Positions 17,300-27,302 of a DNA stretch of 64,000 nt are shown one piece after another. Location of the stretch: the NCBI GenBank assembly GCA_023251455.1, contig JAHEYT010000039.1, positions 32,607 to 96,606 on the forward strand, in the 5' to 3' direction. This DNA is from Bacteroidota bacterium (GTDB lineage Bacteria > Bacteroidota > Bacteroidia > Bacteroidales > Prolixibacteraceae). Every line of letters begins with the position of its first letter. The stretch's first letter is position 1. Made by a program: the position numbers and the translations under genes. The notes under the pieces are model-generated. The model saw nothing but the letters and a program-made list of their open reading frames with translations, had not been told where the DNA came from and ran no database searches.

Positions 17300-18285
17300 T
17301 ATTTTTTCTTTTTGTTCTGTTCTTCTCCTGAAATGGCATCGCGCATCGCAGTGTCGGCCATGATGTTTTTGTATTTCATGTAATCCATGATGCCCAGATT
17401 GCCGTTACGGAATGCTTCAGCAATTGCCATTGGGATTTGTGCTTCGGCGTCGATAACCTTGGCGCGGGCTTCCTGTGCTTTTGCTTTCATTTCCTGCTCA
17501 AGGGCAACGGCCATAGCACGGCGTTCTTCAGCTTTGGCCTGGGCAATGTTTTTATCCGCTTCAGCCTGGTCCATCTGCAGTCCGGCTCCAATGTTTTTAC
17601 CGATGTCGATATCAGCGATGTCGATGGAAAGAATTTCGAACGCGGTTCCGGCATCCAACCCTTTTCCCAATACCACTTTCGAGATTGAATCAGGATTTTC
17701 CAAAACAGCTTTGTGTGTGTGCGATGACCCAATGGAAGATACAATACCTTCGCCAACACGGGCGAGAACAGTTTCTTCACCGGCACCTCCAACCAACTGC
17801 TTGATGTTAGCGCGAACGGTAACCCTGGCGCGACAAATCAGCTGAATACCATCTTTAGCAACCGCAGCAACCGGTGGAGTATCAATAACTTTTGGGTTTA
17901 CCGACATTTGTACGGCCTGAAATACATCGCGTCCGGCAAGGTCAATGGCGGTAGCCATTTTAAAGCTCAGTTCGATGTTGGCTTTCTGTGCCGAAACCAA
18001 GGCGTGAACCACTTTTTCAACATGCCCTCCGGCCAGATAATGCGCTTCGAGTTCGTTACGGTTAAGTACCAGTCCGGCTTTCGTTCCTTCGATTAGCGCA
18101 CGGACAATAACCGATGGCGGTACTTTTCGAAACCGCATTAGGAATAACTGAATAAGCGAAATACGCACATCGGAAACAAGTGCTGAAAACCACAGCCCAA
18201 CGGGGATATAATACAGCAGGATGACCATGAGGATGAAAATTCCGATGATCAGTCCAAATACTCCAAGACCTTGAATTTGTTCCAT
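17299..18285 (-). CDS. floA: Flotillin-like protein FloA (UPF0365 / YqfA family)
   Basis: FloA proteins form membrane foci that organise functional microdomains. The 328-residue protein has an N-terminal hydrophobic hairpin (about residues 8-45) that embeds it in the inner membrane. An SPFH-type domain with family segments follows ([57 protein letters not shown]). A long Ala/Glu-rich helical region (about 235-290) starts near [19 protein letters not shown]. The length matches the UPF0365 family. Its start lies 2 bases after the nfeD stop, the standard nfeD-floA pairing. Confidence 0.94.
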   Translation of the reverse strand: MEQIQGLGVFGLIIGIFILMVILLYYIPVGLWFSALVSDVRISLIQLFLMRFRKVPPSVIVRALIEGTKAGLVLNRNELEAHYLAGGHVEKVVHALVSAQKANIELSFKMATAIDLAGRDVFQAVQMSVNPKVIDTPPVAAVAKDGIQLICRARVTVRANIKQLVGGAGEETVLARVGEGIVSSIGSSHTHKAVLENPDSISKVVLGKGLDAGTAFEILSIDIADIDIGKNIGAGLQMDQAEADKNIAQAKAEERRAMAVALEQEMKAKAQEARAKVIDAEAQIPMAIAEAFRNGNLGIMDYMKYKNIMADTAMRDAISGEEQNKKKK

Positions 18286-18287
18286 TA

Positions 18288-18758
18288 TTATAGGTTTAAA
18301 GGTTCAACAGTAACTAGTGATTTTTCGATGCTAATAATTTTTACTTTTTCACCCGGATTTACAAAAGCTCCGGTTGACCTTACTTCAACTACTTCATCAT
18401 TCACTTTTATTTTCCCCATAGGAGCCAGACGGCCAATCGTAACTCCAATATCGCCAACTTTAACTTTCTCGGGATTAATCTCGTTGGCAACGCCTGTAAT
18501 CACCGTGTTGAGCACCATCGATTTTCCGGCTTTACCTTTGAAAAAATAGTAGACAAGTAGTGGAGATACGATTAAAACAAAAGCAAGGGTTAAAAAACCA
18601 ACCAACGATCCGTAACTGGTGAAAGCCAGATAGACACTATAAACAAGTACCAAAAAACTTCCGACCCCGGCAACGGTAATCCCGGGTAAAATGGTGACCT
18701 CGATCAGCAATAAAACAATACCCAAAATGACCAGGAAGATAATGATCAGGAAATTCAT
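18288..18758 (-). CDS. NfeD-like membrane protein
   Basis: The 156-residue protein is the short NfeD form that partners flotillins: hydrophobic helices over residues ~3-80, then a C-terminal OB-fold domain (~90-156, [20 protein letters not shown] and [16 protein letters not shown]). It lacks the ClpP-like protease domain of long NfeD proteins, so it is probably a structural membrane partner. It is 9 bases after clpS and 2 bases before floA, in a likely clpS-nfeD-floA operon. Confidence 0.92.
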   Translation of the reverse strand: MNFLIIIFLVILGIVLLLIEVTILPGITVAGVGSFLVLVYSVYLAFTSYGSLVGFLTLAFVLIVSPLLVYYFFKGKAGKSMVLNTVITGVANEINPEKVKVGDIGVTIGRLAPMGKIKVNDEVVEVRSTGAFVNPGEKVKIISIEKSLVTVEPLNL

Positions 18759-18767
18759 AATTCAGGA

Positions 18768-19046
18768 TTAATCGATGGTTGCCCTGAGATCTTTTTGAAC
18801 CAGAGCGTTTTTCATTGGTCTAAGATAAGAAAAACTTCCCTTTTTAACATCACATTTCCCTTTATAATGAACTAGAAGTGTACATTGCTCAGCCTGAATC
18901 ATATCGTGCTCGCAAATATTGATTAATGCGTCGATCACATAGTCGAAAGTGTGATAGTCATCGTTGTGAAGAACCAGAAACTTCTCTTTTTTGTTTCTGA
19001 CATCTTGTTCTTCATCTTTTTCTTTATGTGGAGCTGTTCGTGTCAT
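18768..19046 (-). CDS. clpS: ATP-dependent Clp protease adaptor ClpS
   Basis: ClpS delivers N-end-rule substrates to ClpAP or ClpCP. The 92-residue protein has an extended polar N-terminus and the core motif LHNDDYHTFDYVID (residues ~27-40). QAEQCTLLVHYKGKCDVKKG then forms the substrate-pocket region. Length and motif order match the family. It is the first gene of the cluster shared with nfeD and floA, a grouping without an obvious functional link. Confidence 0.93.
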   Translation of the reverse strand: MTRTAPHKEKDEEQDVRNKKEKFLVLHNDDYHTFDYVIDALINICEHDMIQAEQCTLLVHYKGKCDVKKGSFSYLRPMKNALVQKDLRATID

Positions 19047-19154
19047 AATTTTGAGATAAACTGAATTTTTAATTGTTGAATAATCGACTGATATTGTGTC
19101 AATAAACTCTATATCTAATACAATTTACCGAGACTTTTGTTTCAGTAAAACTAC

Positions 19155-20081
19155 TTATGGTTTGACAGGTTCATTATTTAATTTCCGGGCTTCCTCCAAT
19201 GTGATTCTTTTCCCATTATTGTAAGCCGCAATCGTAGCATTTTTTATTCCTTCCAATTTAACTTGTCCCTGCATGGTTAAGGCATCCTGATATTGCTTTA
19301 AGCTACCAGTTGTGTACACCGTAACACCTTTTTCGTCTTTATAACTTTCAACTTTTCGCAATAAACCAAGCTTTTTTATCGATTTGGCTGCAGTTTCAGG
19401 CATTTTCCCTTTGTAGGCACCAACCTGAATTTTATAGATTATTGCTGAAACAGGTTCTGTATTGACAACAGGTTTCGGCTCTGCCTGGTAATAAGTAATG
19501 GTGTCAGGAAGTATTTGCTTGTGCGATAACGCTGTTGCTTGTTGGATGCTGTCTTGAAACAACTTGATTTTCTCCTGAAACTTAGCTTTTTCATCAGCTG
19601 AAGCCGATTGCCAGTATTGGTTTTCTTCATTCCTGACTTTCTCGTACAAAGCAGGAATCTCTTCATTCAAGGTCATAAGTTGCTGTTCCGCTTTTAAAAT
19701 CTGGGTCGAAATTTTCTCTTTCTGGTCGTCGGATGAGTCGGCGTAGGATTTTCGTAAGCTGTCGGTTTGTGCAGAAAGCTTGTCGACTTCCTTCTGTTTC
19801 TGCCAGGCTTTATAGAATATCTTTTTCGATTCGCTTTTTACAAAATGAATAAAACTGAAGTAGCTGACCGCCGAATTTACCTGAAAGCTGATTGGTTCTT
19901 TTTGTGCATTTTCAGGAATAACTAATACATCAGTCTGAGAAACTGCCGGTATTACGGTTGTGATTGTGTCGTTTTGGTGCAGCTCAGTTGATGAAGTGCT
20001 GGCATGTAAATTTAATCCGCCAATTGTAAACAATAGGAGAATGAGTGTTGTTTTTATGCTTGTTGAAAATTGAATTAACAT
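19155..20081 (-). CDS. Secreted coiled-coil protein with C-terminal SPOR-like domain
   Basis: The 308-residue protein has a Sec signal peptide (about residues 1-27) and a polar linker. A Lys/Glu/Gln-rich helical stretch (~85-195) looks like a coiled coil. The last ~95 residues start IYKIQVGAYKGKMP and resemble an SPOR domain, which binds denuded peptidoglycan glycan strands. A periplasmic role at the cell wall or division site is therefore likely, but no specific partner can be named. It is monocistronic, minus strand, and divergent from bcp-recA. Confidence 0.78.
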   Translation of the reverse strand: MLIQFSTSIKTTLILLLFTIGGLNLHASTSSTELHQNDTITTVIPAVSQTDVLVIPENAQKEPISFQVNSAVSYFSFIHFVKSESKKIFYKAWQKQKEVDKLSAQTDSLRKSYADSSDDQKEKISTQILKAEQQLMTLNEEIPALYEKVRNEENQYWQSASADEKAKFQEKIKLFQDSIQQATALSHKQILPDTITYYQAEPKPVVNTEPVSAIIYKIQVGAYKGKMPETAAKSIKKLGLLRKVESYKDEKGVTVYTTGSLKQYQDALTMQGQVKLEGIKNATIAAYNNGKRITLEEARKLNNEPVKP

Positions 20082-20203
20082 ATTCAGTATTTGTTTTATT
20101 CGGCTTTAAAATTACTAAAAATGTAGCTAGCTCTTGATACGAAAGCACTGGTTTATTTTATTAACAACGTTTTGTTGCGACTGAATCATATCAATATTTC
20201 AAG

Positions 20204-20211
20204 TATATTTG
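20204..20211 (+). promoter_or_regulatory. Candidate -7 element for bcp-recA
   Basis: TATATTTG matches TAnnTTTG and ends 22 bases before the bcp start. A TTTGTTG (20171-20177) lies upstream, but at 26 bases it is too distant for a good -33 element. Confidence 0.35.
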
Positions 20212-20233
20212 TCTAACTTAAAAACATTCGATA

Positions 20234-20701
20234 ATGACATCTTTAAGTAAAGGTGATAAAGCTCCTGAATTTCATGGGTTAAATCAAAACAATGAGAACG
20301 TTTCATTGGAAACTTTTAAGGGTAAAAAGCTAATTATCTACTTTTATCCGAAAGATAATACGCCGGGTTGTACCGCTGAATCCTGCAATTTGAACGATAA
20401 TTACCAGGCTTGGTTGGCAAAAGGCTACGAAGTTGTTGGCGTTAGTCCCGACAGTGTTGCTTCACATAAAAAGTTCGCCGATAAGTTTCATTTCGGGTTT
20501 AACCTGATTGCTGATACTGAGAAAGAAATGCTTCAGGCTTATGGCGTTTGGGGTGAAAAAAGTATGTACGGGAAAAAGTATATGGGCGTTATGCGCACCA
20601 CTTTTGTAATTGACGAATCAGGAATTATTGTAGATATTTTTGAAAAAGTTGATACAAAAAACCATACCGATCAAATCATTAAAGCATTAGATATTAAATA
20701 A
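20234..20701 (+). CDS. bcp: Thiol peroxidase / bacterioferritin comigratory protein (atypical 2-Cys peroxiredoxin)
   Basis: Bcp reduces hydrogen peroxide and organic peroxides using thioredoxin. The 155-residue cytoplasmic protein has the family motif [15 protein letters not shown], with peroxidatic Cys46 and resolving Cys51 in the one-helix arrangement. Length is typical. Its stop codon is one base before the recA start, so the two are probably cotranscribed, which would tie peroxide defence to DNA repair. Confidence 0.95.
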   Translation: MTSLSKGDKAPEFHGLNQNNENVSLETFKGKKLIIYFYPKDNTPGCTAESCNLNDNYQAWLAKGYEVVGVSPDSVASHKKFADKFHFGFNLIADTEKEMLQAYGVWGEKSMYGKKYMGVMRTTFVIDESGIIVDIFEKVDTKNHTDQIIKALDIK

Positions 20702-20702
20702 A

Positions 20703-21728
20703 ATGGCAAACGACGAAAAATCAAAACAGAACATCGAAAAGCTGAAAGCTCTGCAGTTGACAATGGATAAAATCGAGAAAAGCTATGGCAAAGGCTCGAT
20801 TATGAAGTTAGGCGACCGTGTAGTTGAAGAGATTCCATCAATTTCTTCAGGATCAATAGGATTAGATATTGCAATGGGCGTTGGTGGTTATCCAAAGGGA
20901 AGAATCATCGAAATTTACGGGCCTGAATCTTCAGGTAAAACTACTTTGGCCATTCATGCCATTGCTGAAGCTCAAAAAGCTGGTGGTATTGCTGCCATTA
21001 TTGATGCTGAACATGCGTTTGATCCGGGATATGCTACAAAATTAGGCGTTGATATCAACGAATTGCTGATTTCGCAACCTGATAATGGTGAGCAGGCACT
21101 GGAAATTGCCGATAACCTGATTCGTTCGGGAGCTGTGGACATTATCGTTATTGACTCGGTAGCAGCTTTGACTCCAAAAGCCGAAATTGAAGGAGAGATG
21201 GGAGATTCCAAAATGGGACTTCAGGCTCGTTTGATGTCTCAGGCTTTGCGTAAATTGACCGCCAACATCAACCGCACCAAAACCTGCGTTATTTTCATTA
21301 ACCAGTTGCGCGAGAAAATCGGTGTCATGTTTGGTAATCCTGAAACGACTACCGGTGGTAATGCACTGAAATTTTATGCTTCGGTACGTTTGGATATTCG
21401 CCGTATTGGTCAGATTAAAGACGGTGAAGAAGCCCAGGGAAACCATACCCGAGTGAAAGTTGTTAAGAATAAAGTGGCTCCGCCATTCAAAAAAGCGGAA
21501 TTCGACATCATGTATGGCGAAGGTATTTCAAAGACCGGAGAAATCGTTGATTTGGGCGTTGAACTCAATGTCGTCAAAAAGAGCGGATCGTGGTTTAGTT
21601 ACGGAGATACCAAGCTTGGACAAGGGCGTGAATCGGTAAAAACGGTACTTCGCGACAATCCTGAATTAGCACAGGAACTGGAAGCTAAAATATTTGAAGC
21701 AATTACCGCAACGACGACGGTAAATTAA
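20703..21728 (+). CDS. recA: Recombinase RecA
   Basis: RecA forms filaments on single-stranded DNA, performs strand exchange and stimulates LexA-type self-cleavage. The 341 residues contain the Walker A motif GPESSGKT (73-80), the Walker B region [11 protein letters not shown], and the L2 region ending [20 protein letters not shown]. The acidic C-terminal tail is short. A terminator at 21753-21793 follows. No SOS box can be identified with confidence, and the gene seems to be read from the bcp promoter. Confidence 0.98.
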   Translation: MANDEKSKQNIEKLKALQLTMDKIEKSYGKGSIMKLGDRVVEEIPSISSGSIGLDIAMGVGGYPKGRIIEIYGPESSGKTTLAIHAIAEAQKAGGIAAIIDAEHAFDPGYATKLGVDINELLISQPDNGEQALEIADNLIRSGAVDIIVIDSVAALTPKAEIEGEMGDSKMGLQARLMSQALRKLTANINRTKTCVIFINQLREKIGVMFGNPETTTGGNALKFYASVRLDIRRIGQIKDGEEAQGNHTRVKVVKNKVAPPFKKAEFDIMYGEGISKTGEIVDLGVELNVVKKSGSWFSYGDTKLGQGRESVKTVLRDNPELAQELEAKIFEAITATTTVN

Positions 21729-21752
21729 ATAAAGTTTAAAAATACAGTCATG

Positions 21753-21793
21753 TCCGGGTTTGGCAGCTGTGCTGTTAGATCCGGATTTTTTTT
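21753..21793 (+). terminator. Rho-independent terminator of bcp-recA
   Basis: TCCGG (21753-21757) pairs with CCGGA (21781-21785). The inner GGCAGC and GCTGTT stretches extend the stem with several G-U pairs. Eight T residues follow at 21786-21793. Confidence 0.8.
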
Positions 21794-21917
21794 AATCGTA
21801 TCTTTTGCCGCGATTTCTGATAGATTATTAAGAACCGTGGTTTATTTGTAATAAATATCAATCAGGAAGCTTAAAATGCTTGTAGATTTTAAGTTATTCC
21901 TTTAATTCAAAAAGGTT

Positions 21918-24347
21918 ATGAAAGTTTTAAAGTTTGGAGGTACTTCAGTCGGAAGTGCTGAAAATATTCAAAAGGTAAAGGAAATCCTGATGGGGCAGGA
22001 TGACGATGTGATCGTTGTAGTCTCGGCTTTGGGTGGAATTACCGACAAAATTTTGAGTGCAGCAAAAATGGCTGCGATTGGAACCGGCTACTTTCAGGCT
22101 GAATTGACGGAAATTAACACGCGCCACTACCAAACGATTGAAAAACTATTTGTTGCTGAAAAACAAGCTGACATTAAGGAGAAAACCACGATTCTGCTTG
22201 AAGAACTTGAACGAATCATACAGGGAGTTTCTTTGATTGGAGAGCTCACACCAAAAACGCTGGATAAAATCGGCGGCTTTGGCGAACGCCTTTCATCACT
22301 TATTATTTCAGAATTTATTCCTGAATCGAAATGGTTTGATTCAAGTAAGCTGATCAAGACAAACAGCGATTTTGGAAAAGCCATTGTCGATTTTGGACAA
22401 ACCAATCAGCTCATTCAGGATGCTTTTGCCTCCTTTTCGGGTATTGCCATTGTTCCGGGTTTTATTTCGAGCAACGATGCCGGCGAGTACACCACTTTAG
22501 GCCGTGGAGGTTCAGACTATACCGGTGCTATTTTGGCAGCGGCCGTCGATGCCACTTCGCTCGAAATCTGGACCGATGTGAATGGCTTTATGACTGCCGA
22601 TCCGCGGGTGATCAGCAAAGCATATACGATTAAAACCCTGAGTTATTCGGAGGCGATGGAGCTTTCGCACTTTGGTGCAAAGGTTATATATCCGCCGACT
22701 ATTCTCCCGGTGTACAAGAAAGGAATACCCGTCAGGATTAAAAATACGATGGAGCCAGAAGCCGAAGGAACGTTGATTACCGATAGCAGGCTTAACGGGA
22801 AAGACTTGCCAATCAAAGGTATTTCGTCCATTTCAAATATTACCCTCATTACCATTCAGGGATTAGGAATGGTAGGCGTTACAGGCATTTCTGCCCGTCT
22901 TTTCGGAGCGCTGGCTCGTCAAAATGTGAATGTCATCCTGATTTCGCAGGCTTCTTCTGAAAACTCGATCAGTTTTGCCATAGATTCATCCAGTTCGTCA
23001 AAAGCTGAAGAAGCAATCAGACGCGAATTTGAGCGCGAAATTCAGCTCGACCAGATCAATAAAATTACGATTGAAGAGAATCTGGCGATTGTGGCTATTG
23101 TTGGTGAAAATATGAAACATGCCACCGGAGTTGCCGGAAAATTGTTCAACACCATCGGTAAAAACGGGGTGAACATTATTGCTATCGCACAGGGAGCTTC
23201 GGAGTTGAATATTTCGTGGGTTGTTAAAATCTCGGATTTGCGCAAAACCCTGAACGTGGTCCACGAATCGTTCTTTTTGTCGGAGAATGTTGAGCTGAAC
23301 GTTTTCCTGTTGGGAATTGGTTTGGTGGGCGGAAATCTGCTCGAACAAATCAAACAACAGCAGCCTAAATTGCTGAAAGAAAAACACCTCAAGATTAAAC
23401 TGGCCGGAGTTGCCAATTCAAAGAAGATGCTATTTAATCGCGAGGGTATCGATATTGCCACTTTTCGCGAAAAAATGACGACTGAAGGTCAGGATTCGAG
23501 CCTCGAAAACTTTAAAAATGAAATTATCGGCCTGAACATGTACAATTCCATCTTTGTGGACTGCACTGCTAACGATCAGGCTGCCGGATTATATGCCGAA
23601 TTGCTGAATGCCAACATTTCGATTGTTACAGCCAATAAAGTAGCAGCTTCGTCGGAATACGAAAACTATGCGCTTCTGAAGAAAACGGCCAAGCGGAAAG
23701 GTGCTAAATTCCTTTTTGAAACCAATGTTGGTGCTGGTTTGCCAATTATTACCACCTTGAACGATTTGGTCAATTCGGGCGATACCATTGTGAAAATTGA
23801 AGCTGTTTTGTCTGGAACACTTAACTTTATTTTCAATACCATTAGCGAAACTGTTCCTTTGAGTAAAACTATTCGGATGGCTAAAGATCTGGGATTTGCC
23901 GAGCCTGATCCACGTATAGATTTGAGTGGTGTTGACGTAGCCCGAAAGCTACTGATTCTCGTGCGCGAATCGGGTCATCAGTTCGATATGAAAGACGTCA
24001 AAATCAATACATTTATTCCTTCCAACTATTTTGAAGGAAGCGTAGACGATTTTTGGAAAAGGATACCTGAAATGGATGCTGAATTTGAGGCCAACCGGAA
24101 AAAGCTTGCTGCTGAAGGTCTTCTCTGGCGTTTTGTAGCCAAGTTCGAAGATGGGAAAGCCGAAGTTGGGCTTCAGCAGATTGAAGCAAACCATCCGTTT
24201 GCCGACCTTCAGGGATCGAACAATCTGGTGATGTTTAATACTGAACGTTATCTTGAATATCCGATGATTATTAAGGGATATGGCGCAGGCGCTGCAGTAA
24301 CTGCCGCCGGGGTTTTTGCTGATATCATCAGAGTTTCGAATATATAA
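21918..24347 (+). CDS. thrA: Bifunctional aspartate kinase / homoserine dehydrogenase I
   Basis: The protein performs the first and third steps of threonine synthesis: aspartate to aspartyl phosphate, and aspartate semialdehyde to homoserine. The 809 residues have three parts. The aspartokinase domain is ~1-285 (KFGGTSVGSAENI; TLGRGGSDYTGAI; EIWTDVNGFMTADPRVI). Two ACT regulatory regions follow (~300-450). The homoserine dehydrogenase lies at ~455-809, with Rossmann motif LLGIGLVGGNLLEQI, the TANKVAAS segment and the GTLNFIFN/AEPDPRIDLSGVDVARKL catalytic region. Feedback inhibition by threonine is expected from the family. It heads thrA - kinase - thrC. No threonine leader peptide is visible upstream. 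Confidence 0.96.
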   Translation: MKVLKFGGTSVGSAENIQKVKEILMGQDDDVIVVVSALGGITDKILSAAKMAAIGTGYFQAELTEINTRHYQTIEKLFVAEKQADIKEKTTILLEELERIIQGVSLIGELTPKTLDKIGGFGERLSSLIISEFIPESKWFDSSKLIKTNSDFGKAIVDFGQTNQLIQDAFASFSGIAIVPGFISSNDAGEYTTLGRGGSDYTGAILAAAVDATSLEIWTDVNGFMTADPRVISKAYTIKTLSYSEAMELSHFGAKVIYPPTILPVYKKGIPVRIKNTMEPEAEGTLITDSRLNGKDLPIKGISSISNITLITIQGLGMVGVTGISARLFGALARQNVNVILISQASSENSISFAIDSSSSSKAEEAIRREFEREIQLDQINKITIEENLAIVAIVGENMKHATGVAGKLFNTIGKNGVNIIAIAQGASELNISWVVKISDLRKTLNVVHESFFLSENVELNVFLLGIGLVGGNLLEQIKQQQPKLLKEKHLKIKLAGVANSKKMLFNREGIDIATFREKMTTEGQDSSLENFKNEIIGLNMYNSIFVDCTANDQAAGLYAELLNANISIVTANKVAASSEYENYALLKKTAKRKGAKFLFETNVGAGLPIITTLNDLVNSGDTIVKIEAVLSGTLNFIFNTISETVPLSKTIRMAKDLGFAEPDPRIDLSGVDVARKLLILVRESGHQFDMKDVKINTFIPSNYFEGSVDDFWKRIPEMDAEFEANRKKLAAEGLLWRFVAKFEDGKAEVGLQQIEANHPFADLQGSNNLVMFNTERYLEYPMIIKGYGAGAAVTAAGVFADIIRVSNI

Positions 24348-24370
24348 AAAGACACAAGCCAAAAGTATCT

Positions 24371-24434
24371 AGTATCAGGATTTTGACATTGGGTGAACTT
24401 TGTTGGTTAATTGTAGTTGTTGATACCTGATACT
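24371..24434. repeat. Short inverted repeat between thrA and the kinase gene
   Basis: AGTATCAGG (24371-24379) is exactly complementary to CCTGATACT (24426-24434). A tandem AGTATC begins just upstream at 24364. The long 46-base interior argues against a terminator, so it is more likely a decayed interspersed repeat. Confidence 0.4.
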
Positions 24435-24460
24435 GAAAAATATACTTTGAACTGATTTTT

Positions 24461-25678
24461 ATGAAATATATAATTGTTTTGGGAGATGGAATGGCCGATG
24501 AGCCATTGGCTGCATATGGTGGAAAAACTCCGCTTCAGATGGCCGAAAAGCCTGTAATTGACAGTCTGGCGAAAAGGGGTAGGACAGGTCTACTGAAAAC
24601 GGTTCCGGAAGATATGCATCCGGGAAGTGAAATTGCAAACATGTCGGTATTGGGTTACGATGTTCATCGGGTTTTTGAAGGTCGCGGTGTGCTCGAAGCA
24701 GCCAGTATAGGTGTTACTCTGGATGAAAACGATCTGGCTCTGCGCTGTAATTTATTAACCATTGAAAATGAAAATATCAAGAATCACTCAGCCGGGCATA
24801 TATCCAATGTTGAAGCTTACGAGCTAATCGAATACCTGAATAAAAAACTGGGCAACGAAATAATCCGTTTTTATCCCGGCGTTTCATACCGGCATTTGCT
24901 GGTTATTAAAGGCGGAAAAAAGTACATGAGTTGCACCCCGCCACATGATGTTCCTGGAAAACCATTTCGTCCATGTTTGATTGAAGCAGAAAATGAGGAA
25001 TCTGCTGCAACTTCCAAATTGCTGAATTACCTGATTTTGCGCTCACAGGCATTACTGGCCGATCATCCGGTTAACCTGAAACGGAAAGAAGCAGGGAAAG
25101 AAGTTGCCAACAGTATCTGGCCGTGGTCTCCGGGTTACAAACCACAAATGCCGACCTTAAAAGAACTTTTCGGCATTGAAAAATCGGCTGTAATTTCGGC
25201 TGTTGATCTGATTCAGGGAATTGGCGTTTATGCCGGAATGGATGTGATTAAAGTGGAGGGTGCAACAGGCCTGTACGATACCAATTACGAAGGAAAAGCT
25301 AAGGCAACAATTGATGCCCTAAAAGACCATGATTTAGTCTATTTGCATGTGGAGGCCAGCGATGAAGCCGGGCATGAAGGCGATGTGGACCTGAAAACAA
25401 AAACCATTGGTTATTTGGATTCACGAATTGTCAAATTTCTGGTTGAAGAAACCGAAAAAATGGATGAGCCGGTTACCATAGCCGTTTTGCCTGATCACCC
25501 AACGCCTTGTGCAACCAAGATTCATACACGTAACCCAGTGCCATTTATTATATATAAACCTGGCGAAACCCCCGATAGTGCTCAATTCTATGATGAATTT
25601 GAGGTTGCGAAAGGTTCGTATGGCATTTTGAAAGGTGACCAGTTTATGAAAGCATTATTAACTAAAATTAGTAATTAA
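24461..25678 (+). CDS. ApgM-family enzyme, probably the homoserine kinase of the threonine operon
   Basis: By sequence this is a COG3635 protein of the alkaline-phosphatase superfamily, usually named cofactor-independent phosphoglycerate mutase. The 405 residues contain VLGDGMADEPLAAYGGKTPL at the N-terminus. GSEIANMSVLGYD carries the Ser nucleophile, and HVEASDEAGHEGD and VLPDHPTPCATKIHTRNPVP carry metal ligands. It lies between thrA and thrC, and the operon has no GHMP-type thrB. That context and published work on Bacteroides support homoserine kinase activity: phosphorylation of homoserine to O-phosphohomoserine. A mutase role in glycolysis remains possible on domain evidence alone. Confidence 0.88.
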   Translation: MKYIIVLGDGMADEPLAAYGGKTPLQMAEKPVIDSLAKRGRTGLLKTVPEDMHPGSEIANMSVLGYDVHRVFEGRGVLEAASIGVTLDENDLALRCNLLTIENENIKNHSAGHISNVEAYELIEYLNKKLGNEIIRFYPGVSYRHLLVIKGGKKYMSCTPPHDVPGKPFRPCLIEAENEESAATSKLLNYLILRSQALLADHPVNLKRKEAGKEVANSIWPWSPGYKPQMPTLKELFGIEKSAVISAVDLIQGIGVYAGMDVIKVEGATGLYDTNYEGKAKATIDALKDHDLVYLHVEASDEAGHEGDVDLKTKTIGYLDSRIVKFLVEETEKMDEPVTIAVLPDHPTPCATKIHTRNPVPFIIYKPGETPDSAQFYDEFEVAKGSYGILKGDQFMKALLTKISN

Positions 25679-25757
25679 CTAATAATTTTTTAATCTAAAA
25701 GTTGAAAGGTTCCAACCTTGATTGTTAACTTTAGAGTCTGAAATTTGAATAACTAAA

Positions 25758-27059
25758 ATGAAATATTTTAGCACTAATAAAACTGTTCCTTCAGTATCGC
25801 TAATGGAGGCAGTTACCAAAGGATTGGCAAGCGACAATGGGTTGTTTATGCCCGAACGGATTGAAGAATTCCGCCCTGAATTTTTTAAACGCATACATCA
25901 GTTGAGTTTTCAGGAAATCTCGTTTGAAGTTGCCAAAAAATTCTTTGGGGATGATATCCCTGAAAATACTCTGAAAGAGATTGTTGAAGATACCCTTAAT
26001 TTTGATTGCCCGATCGTAAAAGTAAGCGATTCAATGTATTCACTTGAATTGTTTCATGGACCAACCTTGGCATTTAAAGACGTTGGCGGCCGGTTTATGG
26101 CTCGTCTGCTTCGGTATTTCCTCCAGGGATTCAAAAAAGAGGTCAATGTATTGGTTGCCACTTCAGGAGATACCGGAAGCGCTGTTGCCAATGGATTTTA
26201 TGATGTGCCTGGAATTAAAGTCTATGTGTTGTATCCGAAAGGTTTGGTGAGCGACATTCAGGAAAAACAGTTTACTACTCTGGGAAAAAACATCACCGCG
26301 CTCGAAATTGATGGAACTTTTGACGATTGTCAGAAACTTGTGAAATCGGCTTTTCTCGACAAAGAGTTGAACGAAAAAATGGTGTTGACTTCTGCCAACT
26401 CGATTAATGTGGCACGGTTCCTTCCGCAGGCTTTTTACTACTTCAATGCCTATGCGCGCCTGCGTGAGGCAGGAGTTGATGGTGAAGTGGTATTTTCGGT
26501 GCCAAGTGGCAACTTCGGAAACCTGACAGCCGGATTGTTTGCCAAATTCATGGGATTGCCTGTTAAGCGGTTTATCGCTGCGAATAACGAAAACGACATT
26601 GTTTATAAATACCTGAAGTCCGGTAAATATGAACCCCGGGCATCGGTTTCAACGATTGCCAACGCCATGGACGTAGGCGCTCCGAGTAATTTTGCCCGTA
26701 TACTTGAATTGTATAACCATTCACATCTGGAAATTTCGACCGAAATGGTTGGCTATCGTTACTCTGATAAGGAAATTCGCGATACCATGAAACAGGTTTT
26801 CACAGAAGAAAAATACATGCTCGACCCTCATGGTGCTGTAGGCTATCGTGCGTTAAAAGCCGATTTAAAGGATGGAGAAGTTGGAGTTTTCCTTGAGACA
26901 GCCCATCCGGCCAAATTCACTGAAACGGTTGAAAGTGTTTTAGGTGAAGGGACAGTTGTCCTTCCGGAGAAACTGGCTGCCTTTATGAAAGGTGAAAAAC
27001 TATCAATTCCGTTAAGTACTGAATTTGCTGACTTTAAGCAATTTTTACTGAATAAATAA
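25758..27059 (+). CDS. thrC: Threonine synthase
   Basis: ThrC is a PLP enzyme that converts O-phosphohomoserine to threonine. The 433 residues show the N-terminal family block YFSTNKTVPSVSLMEAV and GLASDNGLFMPE. The PLP-lysine region is FHGPTLAFKDVGGRFMARLL (the Lys of AFKDVG), and LVATSGDTGSAVANGF is the phosphate-binding segment. FSVPSGNFGNLTAGL, and EKYMLDPHGAVGYRAL near the C-terminus, are also characteristic. The length is that of the class found in E. coli and Bacteroides. It closes the threonine operon, with a 79-base gap after the kinase gene and a terminator immediately downstream. Confidence 0.96.
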   Translation: MKYFSTNKTVPSVSLMEAVTKGLASDNGLFMPERIEEFRPEFFKRIHQLSFQEISFEVAKKFFGDDIPENTLKEIVEDTLNFDCPIVKVSDSMYSLELFHGPTLAFKDVGGRFMARLLRYFLQGFKKEVNVLVATSGDTGSAVANGFYDVPGIKVYVLYPKGLVSDIQEKQFTTLGKNITALEIDGTFDDCQKLVKSAFLDKELNEKMVLTSANSINVARFLPQAFYYFNAYARLREAGVDGEVVFSVPSGNFGNLTAGLFAKFMGLPVKRFIAANNENDIVYKYLKSGKYEPRASVSTIANAMDVGAPSNFARILELYNHSHLEISTEMVGYRYSDKEIRDTMKQVFTEEKYMLDPHGAVGYRALKADLKDGEVGVFLETAHPAKFTETVESVLGEGTVVLPEKLAAFMKGEKLSIPLSTEFADFKQFLLNK

Positions 27060-27076
27060 GGATTTAATATATACTG

Positions 27077-27116
27077 AAAGCCGTTTTCGATTCGTTCGAA
27101 AACGGCTTTTCGTTTT
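27077..27116 (+). terminator. Rho-independent terminator of the threonine operon
   Basis: AAAGCCGTTTTCGA (27077-27090) and TCGAAAACGGCTTT (27096-27109) are perfect complements around a 5-base loop. A T-rich tract follows. Confidence 0.88.
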
Positions 27117-27221
27117 AAGAGTTGTTACAGATTCTCGCGACGAATTGGTTAGATGCAAACATCAAACTTAAGAATGTGAATACTTTAGGTCAAACTCTCC
27201 TGAAATTTGATTTAGATTTTG

Positions 27222-27229
27222 TAAATTTG
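27222..27229 (+). promoter_or_regulatory. Candidate -7 element of the subtilisin gene
   Basis: TAAATTTG matches TAnnTTTG, 73 bases before the start codon. No TTTG at the right distance upstream was found, so only the -7 element is proposed. Confidence 0.3.
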
Positions 27230-27302
27230 ATAGAAGGGGAATTTATGTGAAAAGCATTTGTTTATTGTTCCTTCCTGAAATTTATAATACCTTAAAAATC
27301 GA

